A stretch of DNA of 43,168 nt. It comes from Candidatus Sulfopaludibacter sp. SbA3 (GTDB lineage: Bacteria; Pseudomonadota; Alphaproteobacteria; Caulobacterales; Hyphomonadaceae). Of this stretch, positions 24,786-32,517 are shown one piece after another. The notes beneath the pieces were generated by a model that was not told the origin of the DNA, did no database searches, and saw nothing but the letters and a program-made list of their open reading frames with translations. Positions within the stretch are counted from its first letter, which is position 1; the number at the start of each line of letters is the position of its first letter. The position numbers and the translations under genes are program-made. The stretch lies in the NCBI GenBank assembly GCA_945888325.1, contig CAMDAC010000025.1, positions 1 to 43,168 on the forward strand, read 5' to 3'.

Positions 24786-26096
24786 ATGCCGCATGTCTAT
24801 ATCAGCCATTCCGGGGCCGATCCCGATGCGCTGCTGCAGTTGCACGAGACCCTGCGGAGCGCCGCCATCGCGGTCCGCTACCCCGCCGGCGAGGCAGGCC
24901 GCGACGAGGCGAACACCGATATCGGCGCCGCTTTTGCCGTCATCGTGCTGGTCTCCGCCGCCGCGGTGCGCTCGAAATCGGTGCGCCAGGATGTCGAGAC
25001 TGCCAAGGCGAGCGGGATCCGCATCATCCCCTACCAGATCGACAAAGCGCGCCTGAACGGCTTCTTCAAGCAGGAAGTCCAGCCGCATCTGCGCCTCTCC
25101 TCCGCCATGCCGGACGGGATGGACAAGCTGGTCGCCGAAGTGCAGGCGGCCTATCGCAAGAAATGCCCGGTCGTCGCGGTGATGAACCTGAAGGGCGGCG
25201 TGGGGAAGACCACCGTCACGGCGCAGCTCTCCGGCGCCTGGCAGGAGGCCTTCGGCGGGCGCGTGCTGCTGATCGACCTCGACCCGCAATACAACCTCAC
25301 CCAGACCTTCTTCGGCATGGACGAGGCGGATGCGTCCTCGGGCGTCGACCGATCTGTCATCTCGCTGTTCGAGCGTTCGCGCCTGCATGCGAAGGATGCG
25401 CCGTCGCCGGCCGAGAACTGGCTGGGCCTCACCATTGCGCCCTTCACGCCGGCCGCGCGTGACAGCTTCGTCCACCGTGTACTGGGTACGGACGGTCCGC
25501 CCGGACGCCTCGACCTGATCTCGGGCCAGTTCGAGATCTCGAAATACGCCTTCGCGAACGACCGCGACGCCCTCGCCGCCATCAAACAGCATTTCCTGCG
25601 CTCGATCGATCACTACCGGAGCGAATACGATCTCATCGTCTTCGACACCAACCCCAACGCAACCTTCCTGACGCGCTGCGCGCTGGAAGCGGCCGACCGC
25701 GTGATCGCGCCGATGCATGCCGACATCTACTCCCTGCGCGGCGTGCGCCTCTTGAACCTCGTGATCCGCGACCAGATCGAGGAAGAAAAGCGCCCCGCCC
25801 TCTCGGTCCTCTTCAACGCCGTGAACCGCAACGAGCAATCGACCTTCGAAGGCGATGCGCGCAACGGTGTCTATGACCAGATCGCCGGCTTCCCGCTGTC
25901 AAAATCACTGATGGCGGCCGCTCTGCCGCGCTCCGCCCACTTCGCGGTCAAGGCTCCCGAAGACGGCCAGCCCGCCTGGCGCCAGCTCCTCGCCCATGCC
26001 GGCCGCGGCGGCGGCCTCAAGGCCATCCGCGACAGCCTGAAACAAGTGGCGCTGGAGCTGAAGGCGTTGAGCGAGGGCGGAAGCTCCGGACACTGA
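24786..26096 (+). CDS. TIR-like domain fused to ParA/MinD-type ATPase
   Basis: The protein has 436 residues from ATG 24786. Residues 1 to about 120 look like a TIR domain: PHVYISHSGADPDALLQLHE (strand A and box 1), FAVIVLVSAAAVRSKSVRQD and GIRIIPYQID. The position of the NADase Glu appears to be Asp69, with Glu71 nearby. Residues about 128-436 are a complete ParA ATPase: deviant Walker A KGGVGKTT (136-143), A' LLIDLDPQYNLTQTFFG, Walker B YDLIVFDTNPN, then ADRVIAPMHADIYSLRGV. No ParB, parS-like cluster or plasmid genes adjoin. Flanking genes are housekeeping, so this is a single-gene insertion. A defence or signalling role is inference; a TIR-fold receiver unrelated to NADases is the alternative. 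Confidence 0.85.
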   Translation: MPHVYISHSGADPDALLQLHETLRSAAIAVRYPAGEAGRDEANTDIGAAFAVIVLVSAAAVRSKSVRQDVETAKASGIRIIPYQIDKARLNGFFKQEVQPHLRLSSAMPDGMDKLVAEVQAAYRKKCPVVAVMNLKGGVGKTTVTAQLSGAWQEAFGGRVLLIDLDPQYNLTQTFFGMDEADASSGVDRSVISLFERSRLHAKDAPSPAENWLGLTIAPFTPAARDSFVHRVLGTDGPPGRLDLISGQFEISKYAFANDRDALAAIKQHFLRSIDHYRSEYDLIVFDTNPNATFLTRCALEAADRVIAPMHADIYSLRGVRLLNLVIRDQIEEEKRPALSVLFNAVNRNEQSTFEGDARNGVYDQIAGFPLSKSLMAAALPRSAHFAVKAPEDGQPAWRQLLAHAGRGGGLKAIRDSLKQVALELKALSEGGSSGH

Positions 26097-26146
26097 CAAA
26101 CCGCGTCAGGCGTTCTTCTGCCCCCCCCAAAGGCACTCTCAGGTCG

Positions 26147-26617
26147 TCAAAGATCGAGATAGGGCTTCGGCATCTTGTGCACGTCGGTATCCTCGGTCGG
26201 GACACCCGCTGCTGTCAGCATGGCGTGAATTTGCCCGCGGTGATGGGTCTGGTGATTGAAGAATTGGATCACGAAAGCCGGATTGAGCTTGCGCCTCGCA
26301 TCAAAGTCCGCGCCGTCGGCCCATTCAAGGATACGCCGGTCCAACGCTAACCGCGCGGCGCAGAAGCCCGCCCAGTCATCGATCAGGTCAAGCGAGTCCT
26401 CGATCCCGCCTCCGGGCGGCGCTGTCCCGGAAAAATGCGCGAGCCAGGCTTGATCGGCCCAGTACAGATGCGAGAACGTCCGATGAATCGAACCAAAGAA
26501 CGCGCCTCGGTCTGCCTTTCGCTCCGCCTCGGTCAGCGTGCTTGCCGCGGCGGTCATGCTCGCATTTTGCCAGAGATTGTACCTGGCCATCATCGGGAGA
26601 TAGGCTCCACCGGGCAT
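26147..26617 (-). CDS. DinB-family protein
   Basis: The protein has 156 residues. The four-helix-bundle signatures are present: MMARYNLWQNASM at the N-terminus (N-x-W-x-N), FSHLYWADQAWL with the first metal His, and FFNHQTHHRGQIHAML (about 119-134) with the H-x3-H pair. Members are metal-binding, often bacillithiol/mycothiol/glutathione-linked transferases or DNA-damage-induced proteins of unknown reaction. The ATG lies 4 bp after the stop of glutathione reductase and uses the GGAGGTGG at that gene's end, so the two are co-translated; a glutathione-linked role is a reasonable guess. Confidence 0.9.
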   Translation of the reverse strand: MPGGAYLPMMARYNLWQNASMTAAASTLTEAERKADRGAFFGSIHRTFSHLYWADQAWLAHFSGTAPPGGGIEDSLDLIDDWAGFCAARLALDRRILEWADGADFDARRKLNPAFVIQFFNHQTHHRGQIHAMLTAAGVPTEDTDVHKMPKPYLDL

Positions 26618-26621
26618 CTGC

Positions 26622-28007
26622 TCAAACCACCTCCGGCACCCATTTCGTCCGCATCGTGACCATCTCTTCCGCCGCCGACGGATGCACCGCGCAGGTGCGG
26701 TCGAAATCGTCTTTCGTCGCGCCCATCTTCACCGCGATACCCGCCATCTGGATCATCTCGGCGGCGTCCTCGCCGACGATGTGCACGCCGAGCACGCGCT
26801 GGTCGGAGGCGCGCACGACGAGTTTCATGAAGGTGCGCGTCTGGTCACCGTTCAGCATGTTCTTCATCGGGCGGAAACGCGTCTTGTAGATGTCGATCTC
26901 GCCGTGAGCTTTCCGCGCCTCGCTCTCGCTGATGCCGACCGTGCCAACTTCCGGCTGCGAGAACACCGCTGTCGCAATATCTGCATGGTCGAAATGCCAG
27001 GGCTTGCCGCCGAACTCGGTGTCGGCAAAGGCATGGCCCTCGCGGATCGCGACTGGCGTCAGGTTCACCCGGTCGGTCACATCGCCCACCGCCCAGATGT
27101 TCGGCGCGCTGGTGCGCGACCACTCATCCACGATCACCTTGCCATTCTCGCCCAGCTTGACGCCCGCCGCTTCGCAGCCAAGGCCATCGGTGTTCGCCTG
27201 CCGGCCCACCGCCATCAGCACCACGTCGGTCTTCATTTCATGGCCATTTTCCAGCTTCGCGCAGAGGCCGTCGTCCGTCTTGTCGATCCGTGTAAAGATG
27301 GTTTTCGTGATAACACGAACCCCGGCCTCTTTCAGGCCTTCATGCACGGCGATCCGCACATCCTCGTCAAAGCCGCGCAGTACCGTCTCGCCCCGGTATA
27401 CGAGGCACACTTCGACGCCTAGCCCGGCAAACACATGCGCGAACTCCACCGCAATATAACCGCCGCCCGCGATCAGCATCCGCTTCGGCAGCGCCTCCAT
27501 CTCGAACACGTCATTCGAGCTGATCGTATGCTCCACACCGGGCAGCTCTTCCGGCGAGGGACGCCAGGGCCGACCGCCGGTCGCGATCAGGATCTTCTTT
27601 GCGGTGACGGTCTTGCCGCTGGTCTTCAGGCGCAGCGTGTGCGCGTCCACGAATTCGGCCCGCTCAGCGAAAATCTCGGCGCCGGCGGATTTGAGGTTGC
27701 GGTCATAGATGGCCGACAGGCGGTCCACTTCGGCCTGCATGCCCGCCACGAATTTCGAGTGATCGTAGGACACCTCGCCCACAGACCATCCGTACCCGGC
27801 GGATTTCTCGATGCTCTTTCCGTACTGGCTGGCATACACCATGAACTTCTTCGGCACGCAGCCGCGGATGACGCAGGTGCCGCCCATCCGGTATTCTTCC
27901 GCCACGCCTACCTTCGCGCCGGCCTGCGCCGCGATCCGTCCAGCCCGCACGCCGCCGGAGCCGCCTCCGATCACAAACAGGTCAAAGTCGTAAGCGGGCT
28001 CGGTCAT
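26622..28007 (-). CDS. gor: Glutathione-disulfide reductase
   Basis: The protein has 461 residues. FAD Rossmann motif DLFVIGGGSGGVRAGRIAA; redox disulfide GGTCVIRGCVPKK (about 42-54); NADPH Rossmann MLIAGGGYIAVEFAHVFAGL (about 170-190); FAD-binding NIWAVGDVTDR; C-terminal active-site HPSAAEE with the catalytic His-Glu pair. It reduces glutathione disulfide with NADPH in the cytoplasm. IGGGSGG with V-R-A-G is typical of proteobacterial Gor rather than lipoamide dehydrogenase. Together with rpiA, which supplies the pentose phosphate branch that makes NADPH, it forms a same-strand cluster. Confidence 0.95.
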   Translation of the reverse strand: MTEPAYDFDLFVIGGGSGGVRAGRIAAQAGAKVGVAEEYRMGGTCVIRGCVPKKFMVYASQYGKSIEKSAGYGWSVGEVSYDHSKFVAGMQAEVDRLSAIYDRNLKSAGAEIFAERAEFVDAHTLRLKTSGKTVTAKKILIATGGRPWRPSPEELPGVEHTISSNDVFEMEALPKRMLIAGGGYIAVEFAHVFAGLGVEVCLVYRGETVLRGFDEDVRIAVHEGLKEAGVRVITKTIFTRIDKTDDGLCAKLENGHEMKTDVVLMAVGRQANTDGLGCEAAGVKLGENGKVIVDEWSRTSAPNIWAVGDVTDRVNLTPVAIREGHAFADTEFGGKPWHFDHADIATAVFSQPEVGTVGISESEARKAHGEIDIYKTRFRPMKNMLNGDQTRTFMKLVVRASDQRVLGVHIVGEDAAEMIQMAGIAVKMGATKDDFDRTCAVHPSAAEEMVTMRTKWVPEVV

Positions 28008-28053
28008 GGGAGGTGTCCTTGAAAATCAGGTTGAGAATGTGAGGCGCCGGGCC

Positions 28054-28755
28054 TCAGTATTCAATGATGCGGGCGCCGGTTTCGGTCCCGAAAATCACGG
28101 TGCGGGCAATGCCGATGAACAGGCCATGCTCGACCACGCCCGGCACATCGGAGAGGAAAGCCGCCGCTTTCGGCGGGTCCGGGATCAGGCCGCAATGGCA
28201 ATCGAGGATGTAGTTGCCGCCATCGGTGACCAGCAGTTCCGCGCTGCGCGGCGCCTTGCGCAGCTCCACACGCGGGCGCTCGACGCCTGCCGCGACCAGC
28301 GCATCATGCACCTTCTTCGCCGTGATCGTATAGCCGAATGGGGTTACCTCGACGGGCAGCGGAAACGCGCCGATCGCCTGAACATCCTTCGTCGAGTCGG
28401 CAATCACGACCATGTGATCGGAGGCGTTGGCAATGATCTTCTCGCGCAGCAGCGCCGCGCCGCCGCCCTTGATCAGCACGCCGCCGGGACCCGCCTCGTC
28501 CGCGCCGTCCACGGTCAGGTGGATCCGGTCCACCTGCTCGAACGGGATCAGCGGCACGCCGAGACTGCGCGCGAGGTCGCGCGTCTGCACGCTCGTCTCG
28601 ATGCAGCGCACGATCAGGCCATCGGCAATCTCGTCGGCCAGCAGTTCCACGAAATACTTCGCGGTCGAGCCCGTGCCGAGGCCGATGGTCATGCCGTCCT
28701 CGACAAACTCCATCGCCGCGGCCGCCGCGTTCTGTTTCTCGGTTTCGTAGGCCAT
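28054..28755 (-). CDS. rpiA: Ribose-5-phosphate isomerase A
   Basis: The protein has 233 residues. Signatures: GLGTGSTAKYF (phosphate loop, about 25-35), LTVDGADEAGPGG (catalytic Asp pair), LIKGGGAALLREKIIA (Glu and Lys of the active site) and FPLPVEVTPFG. It interconverts ribose 5-phosphate and ribulose 5-phosphate. It lies 10 bp downstream of glmU and 46 bp upstream of gor on the same strand, so the run glmU-rpiA-gor-dinB may be one transcript. Confidence 0.96.
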   Translation of the reverse strand: MAYETEKQNAAAAAMEFVEDGMTIGLGTGSTAKYFVELLADEIADGLIVRCIETSVQTRDLARSLGVPLIPFEQVDRIHLTVDGADEAGPGGVLIKGGGAALLREKIIANASDHMVVIADSTKDVQAIGAFPLPVEVTPFGYTITAKKVHDALVAAGVERPRVELRKAPRSAELLVTDGGNYILDCHCGLIPDPPKAAAFLSDVPGVVEHGLFIGIARTVIFGTETGARIIEY

Positions 28756-28765
28756 CTGCCTGCCC

Positions 28766-30172
28766 TTAACTCTTCTTGCCCTTGGCGGCCTTTTCGGCCG
28801 CCTTCTTTGTACGGAAGGTCTTCGCCCAGCCCTCGCGCGTCATCTGCGGCGCGCGCGCCACCGCCAGCGCGTCGCCCGGCACGTCCTTGGTGATCACGCT
28901 GCCCGAGCCGACATAGGCCCCGTCGCCAATGCTGACCGGCGCAACCAGCGCCGAGTTCGAGCCAACAAAGGCGCCCGCGCCGATGTTCGTCTGGTGTTTG
29001 AGGAAGCCGTCATAGTTGCAGAATATCGTGCCCGCGCCGATGTTGGCACCGGCGCCGATCGACCCGTCGCCCAGATAGGCGAGATGGTTCGCCTTGGCGC
29101 CGTCGCCCATCGCGGTGTTCTTGGTCTCGACGAAATTGCCGACCTTGACGCCCCGCCCCAGCACAGTGCCCGGCCGCAGCCGCGCATAGGGGCCGATCTC
29201 GCACCCTTCGCCGACGACCGCGCCCTCCAGATGGCTGAACGCCCGGATGCGCGCGCCAGCCGCCACGGTTACGCCGGGGGCGAACACCACATGCGGTTCA
29301 ACGACGACATCCGCAGCGATGGCAGTGTCGTGGGAGAAGAAAACGGTTTCGGGCGCAACGAGGGTGACACCCGCCTCCATCAGCGCTATGCGCCGCCTTG
29401 CCTGAAAAATGCCTTCTGCTTCGGCTAGGTCAGGCTTGGAATCGCAGCCGATGAGGTCGTCCTCGCTGGCGGTCACCAGGGCGCAGCGGCCGCCTTCGGC
29501 CCGGGCCTGGCCCACCAGGTCGGTGAGGTAGTATTCGCCCTTGGCATTGGCGTTTGTAATTTTTTGCAAAAGCCGGAACATATCCTTGGCGCGTCCGGCC
29601 ATCACCCCTGAGTTGCAGATTCGCACCCTGAGCTGATCCGGCCTCGCCTCGCGCGCCTCGACAATCGCCTCAAGGTCCCCCGCATCATTGGTAATCAGGC
29701 GTCCGTAGAGTCCCGGGTCTGCCGCCTCGAATCCCAGCACGCCGAGACTTGCCCCGCCGGCCACCTTGCCGAACAGCTCCCCGATCACCGATGCCGGCAC
29801 CAGCGGGCTGTCACCGTAAAGCACCGCCAGTTCGCCCTCGAATCCCGCCAGCGCGCCTTCTGCGCAGCGCACGGCGTGGCCGGTGCCCTGTGGCGGGTCC
29901 TGGAAGGCGATTTCCACATCCGGATGGTGCGCCTTGAGGTGCGCGATCAACCCGTCCTGCGAGGGGTGCACCACGGCCACGATCCGCGCGCAGCCGACCT
30001 CCCGCGCCAGCGCCAGCGACCAGTCCATCATCGGCCGGCCGCCCACTTCGTGCATCACTTTCGGCAGGGCGGACTTCATCCGCGTGCCCTTTCCGGCCGC
30101 GAGGATGACAGCGGCGCGCTGTTTCGGCGCTTGGGTCAAAGGCAGGCTCCCTCTCGCTTTAATTCGCCCCAT
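28766..30172 (-). CDS. glmU: Bifunctional UDP-N-acetylglucosamine pyrophosphorylase / glucosamine-1-phosphate acetyltransferase
   Basis: The protein has 468 residues from ATG 30172. A TTG at 30139 with GAGGGAG upstream is an alternative that would give a more typical N-terminus. Uridylyltransferase domain: AAVILAAGKGTRMKSALPKV, QGTGHAVRCA, LYGDSPLV. The acetyltransferase left-handed beta-helix (about 260-430) has hexapeptide repeats and the catalytic His region NHLAYLGDGSIG, then AGTIFCNYDGFLKHQT. It makes UDP-GlcNAc for peptidoglycan and lipid A, which links it to the lipid A genes 1.6 kb away. The C-terminus KKAAEKAAKGKKS is Lys-rich. Confidence 0.96.
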   Translation of the reverse strand: MGRIKARGSLPLTQAPKQRAAVILAAGKGTRMKSALPKVMHEVGGRPMMDWSLALAREVGCARIVAVVHPSQDGLIAHLKAHHPDVEIAFQDPPQGTGHAVRCAEGALAGFEGELAVLYGDSPLVPASVIGELFGKVAGGASLGVLGFEAADPGLYGRLITNDAGDLEAIVEAREARPDQLRVRICNSGVMAGRAKDMFRLLQKITNANAKGEYYLTDLVGQARAEGGRCALVTASEDDLIGCDSKPDLAEAEGIFQARRRIALMEAGVTLVAPETVFFSHDTAIAADVVVEPHVVFAPGVTVAAGARIRAFSHLEGAVVGEGCEIGPYARLRPGTVLGRGVKVGNFVETKNTAMGDGAKANHLAYLGDGSIGAGANIGAGTIFCNYDGFLKHQTNIGAGAFVGSNSALVAPVSIGDGAYVGSGSVITKDVPGDALAVARAPQMTREGWAKTFRTKKAAEKAAKGKKS

Positions 30173-30214
30173 CGCCTAGACGAAACCCCGCAGCTTGGCG
30201 AGGGCGAACCCGGG

Positions 30215-30934
30215 ATGGATGACGCGCAAAACACCAGCTTCGAAGGCTGGACGATCCTGTTCGATCTGGACGGTACGCTGGTCGATACCGCCCCGGACCT
30301 GCTGGGCGCGCTGAACCATGTGCTGACCGGCATGAACCTCTCCCCGGTGCCGCTGGCGGAGGTTGCCGAGATGATCGGGCACGGCGCCCGCGCGATGATC
30401 GAAACTGGCATCCGGACCCAGGGCGCTGCCCTGTCTGCACCAGAAATGGACGCCGCGTTCGAGCGTTTCATCGCCTATTATGTCGACCATATCGCGGTCG
30501 GCTCGCGGCCGTTTGACGGCGCGATGGACGCGCTGGACGCCCTGCGCGAGGCCGGCGCCACGCTCGCCGTGTGCACCAACAAGCGCCAGGACCTGAGCGT
30601 GCGCCTGCTCGAGGCGCTCGGCCTGACCGACCAGTTCGACGTCGTGTTCGGCGCCGACCGCGCGACGAACCGCAAGCCCCACGCTGACCATGTGTTTGAA
30701 ACGATTGCCGCTGCGAGCGGAGATCCGGCGCGCGCCCTGTTCGTGGGCGACAGCCGGACAGACGAAAGAGCAGCCCGGAATGCCGGACTGCCCTTCGTGT
30801 TCGTAACCTTCGGTTATGAGGCGGAAACACCTGAAGCGATTGCCGCTGATGTCACCATCAGCCACTATGCCCAGTTGATTCCAGCTTTGTCAGGCCTGAA
30901 GGATCAGGCCGTGGCTTCGCCCCGTGGCCGGTAG
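30215..30934 (+). CDS. gph: Phosphoglycolate phosphatase-like HAD hydrolase
   Basis: The protein has 239 residues from ATG 30215 (GAGGG 9 nt upstream); longer in-frame starts overlap glmU in antisense and are artefacts. HAD motifs: FDLDGTLVDTAPDLLGALN (I), AVCTNKRQ (II), NRKPHADHVFETI with Lys (III) and FVGDSRTDERAARNAG (IV). The helical cap after motif I and the length suit Gph, which removes 2-phosphoglycolate; other small phosphomonoesters are possible. Divergent from glmU with 42 bp between starts. The 3' end overlaps the convergent small gene by 31 bp. Confidence 0.88.
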   Translation: MDDAQNTSFEGWTILFDLDGTLVDTAPDLLGALNHVLTGMNLSPVPLAEVAEMIGHGARAMIETGIRTQGAALSAPEMDAAFERFIAYYVDHIAVGSRPFDGAMDALDALREAGATLAVCTNKRQDLSVRLLEALGLTDQFDVVFGADRATNRKPHADHVFETIAAASGDPARALFVGDSRTDERAARNAGLPFVFVTFGYEAETPEAIAADVTISHYAQLIPALSGLKDQAVASPRGR

Positions 30935-31146
30935 GTCGGGCGGGAGGAACCGCCTTCACCAAGGGCACGCCGGCGCGGCATGCCATTGACCATGTTGGAT
31001 CGCACGTCGGTACGTGCGCTCCGCATTGCGGGAACAAAACCTGCGTCTATGAGGTCGACATCGACTTCGTAGCCACGTTCTGCCCAGTACGCATTGATCT
31101 TTTCGCGAAGGCGCCGAGCGCCATCTTCGTCACACCAGTCTTTCAC
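30904..31146 (-). CDS. Small conserved-looking hypothetical protein
   Basis: The protein has 80 residues from GTG 31146, with GGAGAG 6 nt upstream; the longer open frame to 31260 lacks this. The core VKDWCDEDGARRLREKINAY then WAERGYEVDVDLIDAGF and ARTDVRSNMVNGMPRRR reads as a compact alpha/beta protein. I recall similar short proteins in Caulobacterales/Hyphomonadaceae, but give no function. W-A-E-R-G-Y-x-V could be an edge strand of a small nucleic-acid-binding fold (guess). It overlaps gph convergently. Confidence 0.7.
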   Translation of the reverse strand: MKDWCDEDGARRLREKINAYWAERGYEVDVDLIDAGFVPAMRSARTDVRSNMVNGMPRRRALGEGGSSRPTYRPRGEATA

Positions 31147-31315
31147 TCTGCTCTCTCCAGGCTTGTTATCACTCTGGCGACTTACGCCGCCGTGCCTGTC
31201 CTTCTTAAGTTCATACTGCGAACCTTGATTGGCCCGTCTTGTATGTCGCGTAGATGACAACGTTTGCAGGTTTTCTCAAGGGCAAAATCGGGTAACGGTT
31301 TGGTAAGTTTGTAGC

Positions 31316-31348
31316 ATGAACACTTATTCAGCATGAATGCTTGTTCAT
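31316..31348. promoter_or_regulatory. Extended dyad, operator-like
   Basis: ATGAACACTTATTCA and TGAATGCTTGTTCAT flank a GCA centre; 12 of 15 positions are symmetric, with perfect outer (ATGAACA/TGTTCAT) and inner (ATTCA/TGAAT) parts. The size and symmetry suit a dimeric or tetrameric repressor. It lies 170 bp upstream of the small gene at 30904-31146. The binding protein is unknown. Confidence 0.45.
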
Positions 31349-31417
31349 ATTCACCTGACGCATGGGTAATTTCCGCAGAAAGTCTCCAGAAGTCAGAACC
31401 CAACGCGGTTTGAGCGT

Positions 31418-31436
31418 TTGTGACGCTCTGTCACAA
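31418..31436. promoter_or_regulatory. CRP/FNR-like perfect inverted repeat with odd spacing
   Basis: TTGTGAC and GTCACAA are separated by 5 nt. The half-sites match the CRP consensus TGTGA/TCACA, but the gap between them is 7 rather than 6. It may bind another CRP-superfamily regulator or be unrelated. Confidence 0.35.
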
Positions 31437-31597
31437 GTGTGCAATACAGGGTCCCTCATTTCCGGGACAGCAGCATCCCCGAATGCAGGAATGCATGGCT
31501 CACAGGCAGAGCTATTACCTGGCTGGACGCCCTCCAGGCCTTCCGCTGAGTCAAACAGCGGCCGAATCTCTCGCGCATTTGCGCCTTACATACCGTC

Positions 31598-31626
31598 TTG
31601 ACCTCCCCCGCCGGGCCGACTACGCC
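31598..31626 (+). promoter_or_regulatory. Probable promoter of the tRNA-Val gene
   Basis: TTGACC (31598-31603), 17-nt spacer and TACGCC (31621-31626) place a transcription start near 31633, 8 bp before the mature tRNA 5' end. Confidence 0.5.
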
Positions 31627-31640
31627 ACGCCCTTCCCGGC

Positions 31641-31715
31641 GGGCGATTAGCTCAGTGGTAGAGCACTGCCTTCACACGGCAGGGGTCGCAGGTTCGAACC
31701 CTGCATCGCCCACCA
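31641..31715 (+). tRNA. tRNA-Val (anticodon CAC)
   Basis: A complete cloverleaf is visible. Acceptor GGGCGAT pairs with ATCGCCC (31705-31711). The D arm contains AGCTCAGTGGTAGAGC. The anticodon stem CTGCC/GGCAG has loop TTCACAC with anticodon CAC at 31673-31675. The T arm GCAGG-TTCGAAC-CCTGC is perfect. Discriminator A and CCA are encoded (31712-31715). It reads GUG codons, frequent in this GC-rich sequence. No integrated element or att duplication is seen at its 3' end. Confidence 0.97.
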
Positions 31716-31773
31716 TCCTTCGCCGCTGCCGCCTCCTATGGCGCCGGCTCCGAAGCGCAGTATAAGCCGCCCG

Positions 31774-32517
31774 ATGAAATCCTTGCTCCGCTCGCCCTTC
31801 GTTGCCGCCGTGCTTGGCTTCGTGATCTGGTCGTGGATGGCGCTGATGGCCTATACTATCCGCTGGACCATCGAAGGCGCAGACGGCGCCCGCCAGTCGC
31901 TCGATGGCCGCAGCACGGGAATCGTCCTCGCCTGCTGGCATGAAACGATCCTGATGATGCCGTCCGGCTGGTACCGCTCCATCCAGGGCTGGCCGGAACG
32001 GGGCGGGCACCGGCTCGCCATGATGGTCTCCCTGTCGCCGGACGGCGCGGCCGTGGCCAATGCGGTCGTGCGCTTGGATATCGATGTCGTGCGCGGCTCG
32101 GCCTCCAACAAGAAGAAAGCCGCCAAGGACAAGGGCGGCGTGCGCGCCATCGCCGAGGCCAGCCGGCGCCTCAAGGATGGCGGCGTGATCTGCATGACGC
32201 CTGACGGGCCGCGCGGGCCCCGCCGCATTGCGACCGCCGGCGCCGTGACGCTGGCCCAGCGCGCCGGCGCGACGGTCGTGCCCTACGCCGTCTCATCGAA
32301 ACCGGCGCCCCGGCTCGACACCTGGGACAAATTCATCATCCCTCTGCCCTTCGCGCGCGGCGCCATCGTGTTCGGCCCGCCGATCGACTGCCCGCGAGAG
32401 GCGCGCCTTGAAGACCTTCAGCAGGCGTTGCAAACCGGCATGGATGCGGCTACGCGCCGGGCCGAAGAACTGGCCGGGTATCCCGCTGCGCCAGACCTCG
32501 CCGGAGCGGCCCTCTGA
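31774..32517 (+). CDS. DUF374 lysophospholipid acyltransferase-like protein
   Basis: The protein has 247 residues. An N-terminal hydrophobic helix (about 5-28) precedes IVLACWHETILMMPSG with the acyltransferase-like W-H, ASNKKKAAKDKGGVRAIAE, and the hallmark MTPDGPRGPRRIATAGAVTL. DUF374 proteins are routinely encoded next to waaA and lpxK in alphaproteobacteria and are thought to act on lipid A or lysophospholipid at the inner membrane; the exact reaction is unsettled. The stop TGA directly abuts the waaA ATG. Start chosen at ATG 31774; ATG 31738 is possible. Confidence 0.88.
   Translation: MKSLLRSPFVAAVLGFVIWSWMALMAYTIRWTIEGADGARQSLDGRSTGIVLACWHETILMMPSGWYRSIQGWPERGGHRLAMMVSLSPDGAAVANAVVRLDIDVVRGSASNKKKAAKDKGGVRAIAEASRRLKDGGVICMTPDGPRGPRRIATAGAVTLAQRAGATVVPYAVSSKPAPRLDTWDKFIIPLPFARGAIVFGPPIDCPREARLEDLQQALQTGMDAATRRAEELAGYPAAPDLAGAAL

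Larger units (their letters stand above)
31147..31597. other. Long intergenic region with two dyads
   Basis: No credible gene is seen. AT-rich compared with its surroundings between about 31200 and 31420, which suggests regulatory DNA. It holds the two inverted repeats listed separately. The segment 31440-31590 shows nothing I can name. Confidence 0.4.

Noticed and set aside
31182..31403. 73-codon reverse frame in the 31.2-31.4 kb intergenic region
   Set aside because: It has no ribosome binding site, shows no domain, and crosses the operator-like dyad.
31418..31436. True CRP site
   Set aside because: The half-sites match, but the spacing is 7 rather than 6 between TGTGA and TCACA and no CRP-dependent gene is next to it; kept only as a dyad.
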